Below, one piece after another: positions 6,939 to 14,156 of a stretch of DNA of 16,324 nt. The translations under genes and the position numbers were made by a program. Source of the stretch: JANPII01 sp031424915 (GTDB lineage Bacteria; Pseudomonadota; Alphaproteobacteria; Rickettsiales; Midichloriaceae); contig JANPII010000037.1 of NCBI GenBank assembly GCA_031424915.1, positions 1 to 16,324 of the forward strand. Reading direction: 5' to 3'. Position 1 is the stretch's first letter, and each line of letters begins with the position of its first letter. The notes beneath the pieces are model-generated. The model was not told the origin of the DNA, ran no database searches, and saw only the letters and a list, made by a program, of their open reading frames with translations.

Positions 6939-6955
6939 TATAAAAACTAACAAAA

Positions 6956-7046
6956 GGAAGGGTGGCCGAGTGGTCTAAGGCGCACGCCTGGAAAGCGTGT
7001 TTACCTCAAAAGGGTAACAAGGGTTCGAATCCCTTCTCTTCCGCCA
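6956..7046 (+). tRNA. tRNA-Ser (anticodon GGA)
   Basis: A complete class II tRNA of 91 nt including the encoded CCA (7044-7046). The acceptor stem GGAAGGG (6956-6962) pairs with CTCTTCC (7036-7042) with one G-T pair; the discriminator is G (7043), as required for serine. The anticodon stem is CACGC (6983-6987) with GCGTG (6995-6999), and the loop CTGGAAA places GGA at 6990-6992, reading UCC and UCU. A long variable arm follows, then the T arm with GGTTCGAAT. The D-loop TGGTCTAAGG is normal. Upstream, TATAAA (about 6938-6943) could be its -10 box at the edge of repeat copy B. Confidence 0.97.
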
Positions 7047-7075
7047 TTGCTTAAGACGTTCAACGGAGGATATCA

Positions 7076-7129
7076 ATGTTCCTTCAACTCTCGCATAAAG
7101 CCATAAATTCTTTCTTTAACTCATCTTAA
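7076..7129 (+). CDS. Possible 17-codon ORF with strong ribosome-binding site
   Basis: GGAGGA (7065-7070) lies 5 nt before an ATG at 7076, opening a 17-codon frame (MFLQLSHKAINSFFNSS) that ends at TAA 7127-7129. The site lies 30 nt after the tRNA and 100 nt before the symporter-GGDEF gene. The Shine-Dalgarno match is better than those of most genes around it, but the ORF is very short and could be chance or a remnant. No function is proposed. Confidence 0.2.
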   Translation: MFLQLSHKAINSFFNSS

Positions 7130-7133
7130 CGGC

Positions 7134-7171
7134 GTGATAGTGTTATATATAAATATTTAACATATTGTCAC
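7134..7171. promoter_or_regulatory. Long imperfect inverted repeat upstream of the symporter-GGDEF gene
   Basis: GTGA (7134-7137) mirrors TCAC (7168-7171), TGTTA (7141-7145) mirrors TAACA (7158-7162), and ATAT inside mirrors ATAT, giving a 38-bp near-palindrome centred near 7152. It ends immediately before a candidate -35 box. It may be an operator for a dimeric regulator or a terminator for the tRNA transcript; the sequence cannot decide. Confidence 0.4.
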
Positions 7172-7200
7172 TTGATTTTGAGATTTCCCTCACGCACAAT
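7172..7200 (+). promoter_or_regulatory. Candidate promoter of the symporter-GGDEF gene
   Basis: TTGATT (7172-7177) and CACAAT (7195-7200) are separated by 17 bp, each matching four of six consensus bases. The transcript would begin near 7207; AAGGG (7219-7223) lies 6 nt before the ATG at 7230. The inverted repeat at 7134-7171 abuts the -35 box. Confidence 0.4.
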
Positions 7201-7229
7201 AACCCAAATGTAATATTTAAGGGCTGGGC

Positions 7230-9983
7230 ATGAATATCACAGATTTTTTAACTCAAAGTTATGGCAAATTAACTTTAATAGACTTGATGCTAATCGGTAT
7301 CTACCTATTAGCTTGCTTATATGTCGGACTGAGAAGTGCTGATAAGATTAAGGATATAAAAGATTATGCGCTCGGCTCAGGCAATATCTCAACACCTGCA
7401 TTAATTGCCACGGTCTACGCTACCTACTTAGGTGCTGGTGTTACCCTTGGTAATATAGAAAGGGTGAGCTCCATCGGGGCATTAATCGTAATAGCTTTGT
7501 TTTTGAAACCAGTAAGCTGGTGGCTATCCTATACAATTTTTGCTAAAAACGTTACACAGTTCAGAGGGTGCATAACACTAATTGACATTATGGATCGTCT
7601 TTATGGCAATTGGGGCCGAATAGTATCTGCTTATAGCAGCGTTTTCTTAAATATTGCCACAGTAGCGGTGCAAGCAGCAGCAATAGGACATTTGCTTAAT
7701 TACTTCTTAGAGGTACCGCTATCAGTTGGAGTATATGTAGGTATGGTCACCATTATATTTTACTCCATACTTGGGGGAGCAAGAGCAGTAGTTATAACAG
7801 ATGTTTTCCAATTTGGAGTATTTTACGTAGTAATACCCATACTTGCAGCCTTGTTGTTACATAAATTTGGAGGGTGGGAAAGTATTCATGCGATGGTACC
7901 ACCTGACAGATGGGACACAAGCTTAGATACTAGTGAAAGGGTGTGGATGTTTTGGGGCTGTGTAGTTTTTATGATACTGCCAGAATTTGGCGCCACCGGG
8001 ATACAACGTTATTTAATGTCGATGAATATCAAGCAGCTAAAAATTTGTTTATCTATAGTTGCTCTGCTTGATCTTACCATTGTATCAACAATTTGCTTAT
8101 TTGGCTTTATCCTGTCTACGGGAATAGGCGGTGATATTACTGCTCAAAATGTTATATGGCACATGATGAATCAACAATTATTTGTTGTTGCTAAAGGTGT
8201 AGCGGTAATTGGAGTGTTAGCTATTATAATGTCCACCGCCGATTCTTACCTTAATCTTTCTGGTGCTTTGATAGCACGCAATATAGTAAAAGCTCATTTC
8301 CCAAAAATGAGCACTCGTGCCGAGCTTATAGTAGCACGCATAGGAACATTAGGTGCTGGCATGATAGCTATTTTTTTGGCTCTGTGGGGCTCTGGCGTTT
8401 TAGGGCTCGTGTGGCTGGCAACTAATTTTGGTATCGTTATATCCGTACCCTTAGCTGCGGGGTTCTTAGGATTTAGAACTAACTCTGCCTCTTTTGTGGT
8501 TTCTATCATCTCATGTGTAATTGGAATTTTGCTTGGTAACTATATACAAGGGGTGATCGATGTCCTTAGCACGATCTTAGGCATAGTTTTAGGTATTATA
8601 GGACTATATGGCACACATTACCTGCAACAGAGGTTGGGCATATTGCATAATGTAGCCTGGCAGGAGAAGATTGAGCTAGCAAAGTGGTATGAAGAGGAGG
8701 CTCAAAAGCGCAAGGTTTCAGTCAAATCTATGATGCAAGAGCGAGCCCGTATAGAAAAAAAAGAATTAGAAGAAAATAAAAAAAGAGAACTTGAACGTAA
8801 AAAACTCAGCGCCAGGATAGAAGAAGTTTGGCACCGGCTGTTAGGTTTACGCTTTCGGGATATAGTAATATATAGTCAACGCAGCGTAGAAAAGTACGAA
8901 GCACGATATTACGAGTTTGCCATATTTGGTCTATGCCTATGCGCCTACCCTCTTTTATTCCTAAGTTCAACCCATACGTCACATGTACACATAGCCCAAA
9001 CTCTAATGTGGCAATTTGAAATATGCCTACACCTCCTGGCCGGCTTAGGCTGCGTGGCTTTAGGGTTACATCATATGTGGAGTGATATCTTCAACAAAAA
9101 GTCCTTACCACTGTACTTTCATTTTCTTGTAATGTGCGTATTACCAGCATTAAGCACTTATGGCTATCTTATCCATCCAGATAAAGACCAGATGTTAGGT
9201 GGGGTTATACTTGCCATATTTTCATTAGCTCTGTTTGTAGATTGGATGAGCTTTGCAATAATATCGGTCTTAGGTTTTGTCTTAGGTAATATAACTTATG
9301 TTGTTTTTGCTCAATTAGTAGGATATGGCCCACTATACAAAGGAGCAGTAGTTGGCTCTCTTCTTTATGCTATAATATCTATAGTTATAGCATGCTTGAT
9401 GCGTTTCATTCAGGAGAAATATACGAACAAGCTCTACAATATGGCTAATTATGATTCATTAACGGGTCTTGCTAATCGGCACCATCTTAATGTGCAGATG
9501 GATAGAGTTATGAAAGATGCTCAAGCTAGGCGCAAGGAGCTATCTGTAATAACACTAGATATTGACCACTTTAAAAAGCTTAACGATACTTACGGCCATG
9601 ATGTTGGAGATGCGGTATTAGAAGCATTGGGCAAAGCTATGCAAGAAGGAGCAAGACCATTGGATATATATGCACGTCTAGGTGGAGAGGAGTTTTTGAT
9701 AGTCTTGCCTGAGACAAATTTAGTTGACGCAGCAACAATAGCCGAGCGCTTGCGTTACAATATTGCAGCTGAGCCGCTTGAGATCGATATAAAGCCTTAT
9801 AATGCAAGCTTTACTGTGAGCCTTGGAGTAGCGACGCTAAGTCCTGATGATACGCTAAAATCCCTGATCAAAAGAGCAGATAAGGCCTTATATATTGCAA
9901 AAGGCAAGAAGAAACAAGAAGGACGAAACAGAGTAGCAATTGCAAATGGTAGTACTATGGAAATAGTACAAATAAAGGTTTAG
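7230..9983 (+). CDS. Sodium:solute symporter fused to a second membrane module and a GGDEF diguanylate cyclase
   Basis: A 917-residue inner-membrane protein in four parts. Residues 1-470 are a full-length SSS (SLC5/PutP-like) transporter with about 13 membrane helices, including 'LGAGVTLGN' (68-76) and 'IMSTADSYLNLSGALIARN' (333-351), where S335/T336 match the Na2-site Ser-Thr pair of PutP. Residues 478-535 are charged and heptad-like, probably a coiled coil. Residues about 560-727 add five to six membrane helices; 'LHHMWSDIFNKKSLPLYFHF' (613-632) resembles the sensory membrane regions of CqsS/LqsS-type kinases. Residues 740-905 are a GGDEF domain: 'YDSLTGLANR' (741-750), D777/D779 in 'LDIDHF' for metal, the signature GGEEF (818-822, active form) and the inhibitory I-site RPLD (809-812). 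It therefore should make c-di-GMP with product feedback. SSS sensors such as CbrA carry a histidine kinase; a cyclase output is unusual. The ligand is unknown. Confidence 0.9.
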   Translation: MNITDFLTQSYGKLTLIDLMLIGIYLLACLYVGLRSADKIKDIKDYALGSGNISTPALIATVYATYLGAGVTLGNIERVSSIGALIVIALFLKPVSWWLSYTIFAKNVTQFRGCITLIDIMDRLYGNWGRIVSAYSSVFLNIATVAVQAAAIGHLLNYFLEVPLSVGVYVGMVTIIFYSILGGARAVVITDVFQFGVFYVVIPILAALLLHKFGGWESIHAMVPPDRWDTSLDTSERVWMFWGCVVFMILPEFGATGIQRYLMSMNIKQLKICLSIVALLDLTIVSTICLFGFILSTGIGGDITAQNVIWHMMNQQLFVVAKGVAVIGVLAIIMSTADSYLNLSGALIARNIVKAHFPKMSTRAELIVARIGTLGAGMIAIFLALWGSGVLGLVWLATNFGIVISVPLAAGFLGFRTNSASFVVSIISCVIGILLGNYIQGVIDVLSTILGIVLGIIGLYGTHYLQQRLGILHNVAWQEKIELAKWYEEEAQKRKVSVKSMMQERARIEKKELEENKKRELERKKLSARIEEVWHRLLGLRFRDIVIYSQRSVEKYEARYYEFAIFGLCLCAYPLLFLSSTHTSHVHIAQTLMWQFEICLHLLAGLGCVALGLHHMWSDIFNKKSLPLYFHFLVMCVLPALSTYGYLIHPDKDQMLGGVILAIFSLALFVDWMSFAIISVLGFVLGNITYVVFAQLVGYGPLYKGAVVGSLLYAIISIVIACLMRFIQEKYTNKLYNMANYDSLTGLANRHHLNVQMDRVMKDAQARRKELSVITLDIDHFKKLNDTYGHDVGDAVLEALGKAMQEGARPLDIYARLGGEEFLIVLPETNLVDAATIAERLRYNIAAEPLEIDIKPYNASFTVSLGVATLSPDDTLKSLIKRADKALYIAKGKKKQEGRNRVAIANGSTMEIVQIKV

Positions 9984-10046
9984 GGGCTATCAGATGTGTG
10001 GTTTAGGGCCCACCCCTTCACTATAGTCTCAATAGCAAACAGCTTT

Positions 10047-10538
10047 TTAAGTTAATTTATCAAAAACTTCTACCAAGCGCTTAAAGTATGTAGGATCCAT
10101 ACCATCCTCGATACCCCAAATCCATGAAAGTATAGATTGCACAAAACACCACTGAGCAATACGCTTATGCTCTAATACCAACTCTCAGCTAAAACAGTAC
10201 AAGGAGCGACAAGCGATGTGTAGTAAAATCTACATGAGCGAGGAGCGACGCCGTAATCTTTTAGCTGAGAGTTGGTATAAGTCAAGCATATTGGCAAAAT
10301 CCCCTACAGCATGTGCTTCTCGCTTCAGTCCCTCAATATCTAAGCCAAGTTTTAAAATAATCGGCTGATTATCTTTTAATCCTGACATAACATAATTGTA
10401 AGACAGGTTGCTTACAGGCACGAGTTCAGATAAATCAAATTTTGTGGCTATATCTTTAGTAATAACTGGCAAGCTTTCAAGCCATACTTTGCCTTGCAAA
10501 CCATAAAGACTAATGATGTTAGTTTCAAATGTGTTCAT
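10047..10538 (-). pseudogene. Broken APH(6)/hydroxyurea-type phosphotransferase gene with element at the deletion
   Basis: The first ~87 codons ('MNTFETNIISLYGLQGKVWL...', with 'PVSNLSYNYVMSG' and 'QPIILKLG', the nucleotide-binding lysine strand) match the N-lobe of aminoglycoside 6-phosphotransferase/hydroxyurea kinases. The frame then enters a palindromic element and stops at TAG 10230-10232. Beyond the element, the same frame resumes as 'HKRIAQWCFVQSILSWIWG' and 'IEDGMDPTYFKRL' and ends at TAA 10047-10049, which is the typical C-terminal end of that family. Together about 130 family residues remain of the usual ~270; the catalytic loop (H-G-D-x-H) and the Mg-binding Asp are gone. The element adds two in-frame stops, so this is a dead gene. 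It lies 29 bp after amgK as the last member of that operon. Whether the living gene gave drug resistance or a metabolic function is unknown. Confidence 0.85.
10173..10280. repeat. Palindromic element with 22-bp inverted arms inside the phosphotransferase pseudogene
   Basis: The left arm 10173-10194 and right arm 10259-10280 are inverted copies with one mismatch, 20 consecutive pairs being perfect (10175-10194 with 10259-10278; core CCAACTCTCAGCTAAAA). The 64-bp centre contains repeated GGAGCGAC (10203-10210 and 10242-10249) and a small hairpin TGTAG/CTACA (10218-10222, 10230-10234). It encodes no protein; it resembles the miniature palindromic elements of Rickettsiales genomes but differs in sequence from the element at 3525 and 6781. 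It occupies exactly the junction between the N- and C-terminal remnants of the gene. Confidence 0.85.
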
Positions 10539-10567
10539 AGTTGCTGATTTTTATTGTACTTTTATCT

Positions 10568-11545
10568 TTACACTATAGGCACATGGTAGCGCTCGAACCA
10601 TTGGCGCAATTGCACAAACATTGGATGTGCTAACCTGTATTTTACAAAATGCCATTTTCTTGGAAGGAATTGCATATATTTTTGCTTGCCATCTCGCTGC
10701 ATTAAGCGATTAAATACCCCTATAATTCTCATGTTACGTTGTAATCCCAACACCATATAAGCTTGCATAAAAGCCGCACGATCTATATGCTGGCGCTGAG
10801 CCAAGTAATGTGTAATGGCAGCAACAGCCCCTTCTTCTGATACATACCGACGTCCATCTTCTAGCAAAGACATTAGATCATAAACTGGAGAACCGATTAC
10901 AGCATCCTGAAAATCTATAATTCCAAGGCGTTCTATCCCCTCACTATGTGGTACTAGCATTAAGTTTTCAGCATGATAGTCACGTAGCACTACTACTTCT
11001 TCTAAAGGGTTACCTAGCATATGCAACTTAGTAAATATTTCCATTAAAGCTTTACGACTGTCTTCTACTAGTTCAGTTTCTATGTTAGGAGCTACCCACC
11101 AATCTATAAATAAGCTCAAACCTGACTGAAGTAAATTTAGATCGTGCCTGGGTAAATTAGCTAACACTGGAGCATTATGCAGATGCACTAGCGCATCGGT
11201 GGCCAAGAAATATACCTCTTTTTCTTGGTGTGGTTCTATTTCCAATAGTCTAGCTACCAACATATCCCCTAAATCTTCCATTAAGATTAAACCACGTTGT
11301 TCATCTACTGCTAGTAACGCAGGAGCATGTAGCCCTAAGCTCCGCAAATAATTAGTAATGCCGCAGTAAGGAGCTATTATCTCTATTTCCTTATGTGCAT
11401 CCATTAGAATAAAAGTACGGTTTGGCAAAACATGAACTCTATAGTATACACGATTTGAAGCATCAGCAGGTAAAGCCTGAATTCGCACCATATCAGGACA
11501 ATGATGTTGCACAAAATCTTGTATATATTGGCTTAGATGTTGCAT
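10568..11545 (-). CDS. amgK: AmgK-like cell-wall amino sugar kinase (aminoglycoside phosphotransferase fold)
   Basis: AmgK phosphorylates N-acetylmuramate and N-acetylglucosamine at the anomeric carbon, feeding recycled peptidoglycan sugars to MurU and so bypassing de novo synthesis. The 325-residue protein has the phosphotransferase fold: 'PADASNRVYYRV' (26-37) near the nucleotide loop, 'LMDA' strand, 'GLILMEDLGD' hinge (85-94), the catalytic loop 'LRDYHAENLM' (187-196; D189, N194) and metal-binding 'IDFQDAVIG' (210-218; D211), which is characteristic of the AmgK/COG3178 group. The start has AAGAGG 8 nt upstream, just after the era stop 11 nt away, so it belongs to the lepB-rnc-era operon. 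The usual partner murU and the tsaE gene are not in view, so the kinase role is inferred from family resemblance. Confidence 0.8.
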   Translation of the reverse strand: MQHLSQYIQDFVQHHCPDMVRIQALPADASNRVYYRVHVLPNRTFILMDAHKEIEIIAPYCGITNYLRSLGLHAPALLAVDEQRGLILMEDLGDMLVARLLEIEPHQEKEVYFLATDALVHLHNAPVLANLPRHDLNLLQSGLSLFIDWWVAPNIETELVEDSRKALMEIFTKLHMLGNPLEEVVVLRDYHAENLMLVPHSEGIERLGIIDFQDAVIGSPVYDLMSLLEDGRRYVSEEGAVAAITHYLAQRQHIDRAAFMQAYMVLGLQRNMRIIGVFNRLMQRDGKQKYMQFLPRKWHFVKYRLAHPMFVQLRQWFERYHVPIV

Positions 11546-11556
11546 AAGTTTGCCTC

Positions 11557-12474
11557 TTACTTATGAGTTATCTTTTTTCCAAAATCGCCTTCCACCCAAT
11601 CGCGACGTACTTTTACGTGTAAATAAAGGTGTATACGTTCTATATCAAGACGACGTGCTATCTGCTGACGTGCTCGCTGTCCTATAGATTTTAAGCGTGT
11701 GGCTTTATCACCTATAACTATCTTCTTTTGCGATTCTTTACATACATATATAGTCTGATGAACCACAATACCCCTTCCTTCTTCTTCCTTCCACGAATCG
11801 GTCTCAACTTTAGTAACGTATGGCAATTCCTCATGGAGTTGTATAAACAATTGCTCACGAGTGATTTCAGCAGCCAGCTCACGCATGGGCGCATCAGTTA
11901 CCTCGTCTTGGTCAAACAACCAAGGGGACAGGGGAGCATGAAGCTGTAAATAAGCTGCCATTGGTTCAATACCTGAGTTTTTTAAAGCAGAAATCATAAA
12001 TATTTCATCAAAATACTGATATTGGGCAAGCAAAGTAGCCTGCTCTATTAATTTTGGCTTAGCAATACTATCCACCTTATTCAAAATAGCACATGATCTT
12101 TTTTCATGCTTTTTTAGATGCTCTATAATAAGCTTGGTATTTTCATCAATTGCCCTTGCCGAATCGAGTATCAAACATACAATATCTGCCTCTTCAATAC
12201 CACGCCAAGCCTGTTTAACTATAGCTCGCTCCATAGTTTCTTCGGGCTTAAATATACCTGGAGTATCAACAAACACTATTTGCGTATCACCATATATAGC
12301 TACACCACGCAGATTACGTCTAGTAGTTTGGGCTTTATGTGTAGTGATAGATAAGCGCTGCCCTAAAAGAGTATTGAGTAAAGTAGACTTGCCAGCATTA
12401 GGAGCACCGATCAGCGCAACTATAGCGCATTTTTCCGGCCCAGGTATCTTCGCACCGTCATTCTGTTCTATCAT
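11557..12474 (-). CDS. era: GTPase Era, 30S ribosome assembly factor
   Basis: Era binds GTP and the 3' end of 16S rRNA, helping 30S maturation and linking ribosome assembly to growth. The 305-residue protein has every G motif: G1 'GAPNAGKST' (23-31), G2 region 'TTRRNLRG' (50-57), G3 'DTPG' (70-73), G4 'NKVD' (132-135) and G5 'SAL' (162-164). The C-terminal KH domain (about 200-295) contains 'VIGDKATRLKSIG' (253-265) and the closing 'VKVRRDWVEG' typical of Era. It overlaps rnc by 4 nt (ATGA), implying translational coupling. The lepB-rnc-era order is conserved in alphaproteobacteria. Identification is secure. Confidence 0.97.
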   Translation of the reverse strand: MIEQNDGAKIPGPEKCAIVALIGAPNAGKSTLLNTLLGQRLSITTHKAQTTRRNLRGVAIYGDTQIVFVDTPGIFKPEETMERAIVKQAWRGIEEADIVCLILDSARAIDENTKLIIEHLKKHEKRSCAILNKVDSIAKPKLIEQATLLAQYQYFDEIFMISALKNSGIEPMAAYLQLHAPLSPWLFDQDEVTDAPMRELAAEITREQLFIQLHEELPYVTKVETDSWKEEEGRGIVVHQTIYVCKESQKKIVIGDKATRLKSIGQRARQQIARRLDIERIHLYLHVKVRRDWVEGDFGKKITHK

Positions 12475-13160
12475 TTCTCTACCTTTTCTAATAAGATTTT
12501 TGCAGCTTGTATTTCTGCCTGTTTACGGGATTTACCCTGCCCTATAGCTATACCAACACCTCCTACACTTACTTTGATAGTAAATATAGGCTCATGTGCC
12601 GCTCCTTGTTTATCAATAATTTGATAGGTAGGCAATACTGAATGGTATCGTTGCGACCACTCCTGTAATGCGGATTTAAAGTCGCGCTTATGCACTACTT
12701 CATTTTGTTCCACTAATTCACGCCATAAACTCCATACTACCCCACGCACAGCCTGGTAGTTGCGATCCAAGAAAATAGCACCCAATAATGCTTCCATTGC
12801 ATTTTCTAGGTTACGAGGGTTAGTGCGTCCCCCAGAACTCTCTTCTCCACTATCCATAATTAAATACTTCCCTAAATCAAGCTTCATAGCCACAGAAGCT
12901 AAGCAGGTAGTATTAACCAAATTAGAATGCATTCTAGATAAACCACCCTCTGCTACATCTGGATACTCACGGAATAATAGCTCGGCAATACACATCCCAA
13001 GCACGCTATCTCCAATAAACTCAAGCCTCTCATAACTACCTATAGTGCTCTTGCGCCCTAGACTTGGGTGCGTTAATGCTTCCGTCAATAGGTCAGGGTT
13101 GCAAAAAGAGTAATTTAACTTTGGCAAGACTGTAGAATATGTGGTCATAGGGAATATCAC
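12471..13160 (-). CDS. rnc: Ribonuclease III
   Basis: RNase III cuts double-stranded RNA, chiefly in rRNA precursor processing. The 229-residue protein has the signature 'ERLEFIGDSVLG' (44-55; E44, E47, D51), the 'GGRTNPRNLEN' loop (110-120), and 'EALLGAIFLD' (123-132), followed by a C-terminal dsRNA-binding domain (about 160-227; 'GKSRKQAEIQAAKILL'). At the position of E. coli D114 it has N120, while the catalytic E117 equivalent is kept as E123; I recall the same Asn in Rickettsia, so this may be a lineage trait. The start is GTG at 13158-13160, overlapping the lepB stop as GTGA; the next Met (13146-13148) is the alternative, and neither has a clear ribosome-binding site. Confidence 0.96.
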   Translation of the reverse strand: MIFPMTTYSTVLPKLNYSFCNPDLLTEALTHPSLGRKSTIGSYERLEFIGDSVLGMCIAELLFREYPDVAEGGLSRMHSNLVNTTCLASVAMKLDLGKYLIMDSGEESSGGRTNPRNLENAMEALLGAIFLDRNYQAVRGVVWSLWRELVEQNEVVHKRDFKSALQEWSQRYHSVLPTYQIIDKQGAAHEPIFTIKVSVGGVGIAIGQGKSRKQAEIQAAKILLEKVEK

Positions 13161-13885
13161 AGCCCGGTGAAAGTGCGGCCTGTTTCAAACTTAGTCACCG
13201 CATCTAGCAACGATAAGTCATGCGTCCAGAACAACACTTTTGCTTGGCCTATAAGATTTTGCTTGGGTACAAAACCTAAATCTTTAAACCGGCTATCAAT
13301 CGAGTTATCGCGATTATCTCCCATAAAGAAATAGTGCCCGGGTGGTACTTTATATTTCATAGTATTACGCAAAAAGTTCAAATGCTGGCGCTGCGGCATT
13401 TCAAGAATGCGATAAGTCACGCCATTTGGCAAATGCTCATTATAAGTAGGATAGCTGTTATGGGGGGTTACACTCATGTCTTTCCACTCTTCAATTTTAA
13501 TCTTAGGAACCGCCACCCCATTAATATGTAATATTCCATTAATTAATTGAATTTCCTCACCTGGCAGCCCTATCAAGCGTTTGATATAATTCATACTGGT
13601 ATGCTTAGTATGCTTAAAAACAATTATATCCCCACGTTTTGGTTCTTGAAACAATATACGGTCTTCTATCAAAGGCAAGCCAAACATAGAATATTTACTA
13701 TAACCATAGGAATATTTAGAGACAAAAAGATAATCCCCCACTAGTAAATTAGGAAACATAGAACCCGAAGGAATTTTATAGGGTTCAAATAGAAAAGTAC
13801 GGAAAAGTAAGGCTATAATTAAAGCTATTACCAACGAATAACCAGCATCAAGCGCTTGTTCTTTAAGCTTTTTAATCCAATTCAT
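13157..13885 (-). CDS. lepB: Signal peptidase I
   Basis: LepB is the membrane serine protease that removes signal peptides from exported proteins on the periplasmic side. A single N-terminal membrane helix (about 17-33) precedes the catalytic serine S42 in 'IPSGSMFPNLLVGD' (38-51). The general base is K102 in 'NYIKRLIGLPGE' (99-110), and the conserved 'GDNRDNSIDSR' box is at 189-199. At 242 residues it is a compact alphaproteobacterial form with one helix, unlike the two-helix E. coli enzyme. It heads the lepB-rnc-era-amgK operon and ends in a 4-nt overlap with rnc. GAGGA lies 11 nt before the ATG. Identification is secure. Confidence 0.97.
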   Translation of the reverse strand: MNWIKKLKEQALDAGYSLVIALIIALLFRTFLFEPYKIPSGSMFPNLLVGDYLFVSKYSYGYSKYSMFGLPLIEDRILFQEPKRGDIIVFKHTKHTSMNYIKRLIGLPGEEIQLINGILHINGVAVPKIKIEEWKDMSVTPHNSYPTYNEHLPNGVTYRILEMPQRQHLNFLRNTMKYKVPPGHYFFMGDNRDNSIDSRFKDLGFVPKQNLIGQAKVLFWTHDLSLLDAVTKFETGRTFTGL

Positions 13886-14156
13886 AGGGCTACGTCCTCT
13901 ACAGGTTATTATTTAGCTGGCATTCTAACATAGAATACTAAAAAACGAAAGAGAACTTATTATACCCAGTCTAGGAAATAAGTGCACACTTGAAGTGAAT
14001 AATAAAAGATCTAACAGTAATGATACACCTCAGTTAACTACCCTAAGTAACAGGCACTATAAATGGTGACTTGAAGCAATACGAAACAAAACACTTGCGC
14101 TAAATTACAGTTGCGTTATCATAACATCGATCTTTATAGCCGTAATATGGTAAAAT
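13886..14156. other. Divergent intergenic region between lepB and dnaN
   Basis: This 271-bp gap must carry promoters for two essential operons. For dnaN the best candidate is TTGCGC (14095-14100) and TATCAT (14117-14122), spaced by 16 bp; for lepB a TAGAAT -10 box can be read on the minus strand near 13925-13930 with a poor -35 box. No DnaA-box cluster, AT-rich repeat array or small RNA hairpin stands out, so I see no sign of a replication origin here. Confidence 0.35.

Noticed and set aside
7114..7129. CtrA-like site TTAAC-N5-TTAAC upstream of the symporter-GGDEF gene
   Set aside because: The spacing between TTAA half-sites is 6, not the 7 of the consensus, and such pairs are common in AT-rich DNA.
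3525..10280. CRISPR array or insertion sequence as the source of the repeats
   Set aside because: The repeats are isolated palindromes without regular spacers, no cas or transposase gene is present, and copies are far apart.
10230..10538. A 102-codon gene as an intact small kinase-like protein
   Set aside because: Its last ~15 codons come from the palindromic element and the C-terminal end of the family resumes in frame beyond it, so it is a broken gene rather than a small protein.
12118..12547. Plus-strand open frames opposite era and rnc
   Set aside because: They lie antisense to securely identified genes, lack ribosome-binding sites and show no family resemblance.
13886..14156. Replication origin next to dnaN
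   Set aside because: No cluster of DnaA boxes or AT-rich 13-mers is seen and dnaA is absent; dnaN is often away from the origin in Rickettsiales-like genomes.
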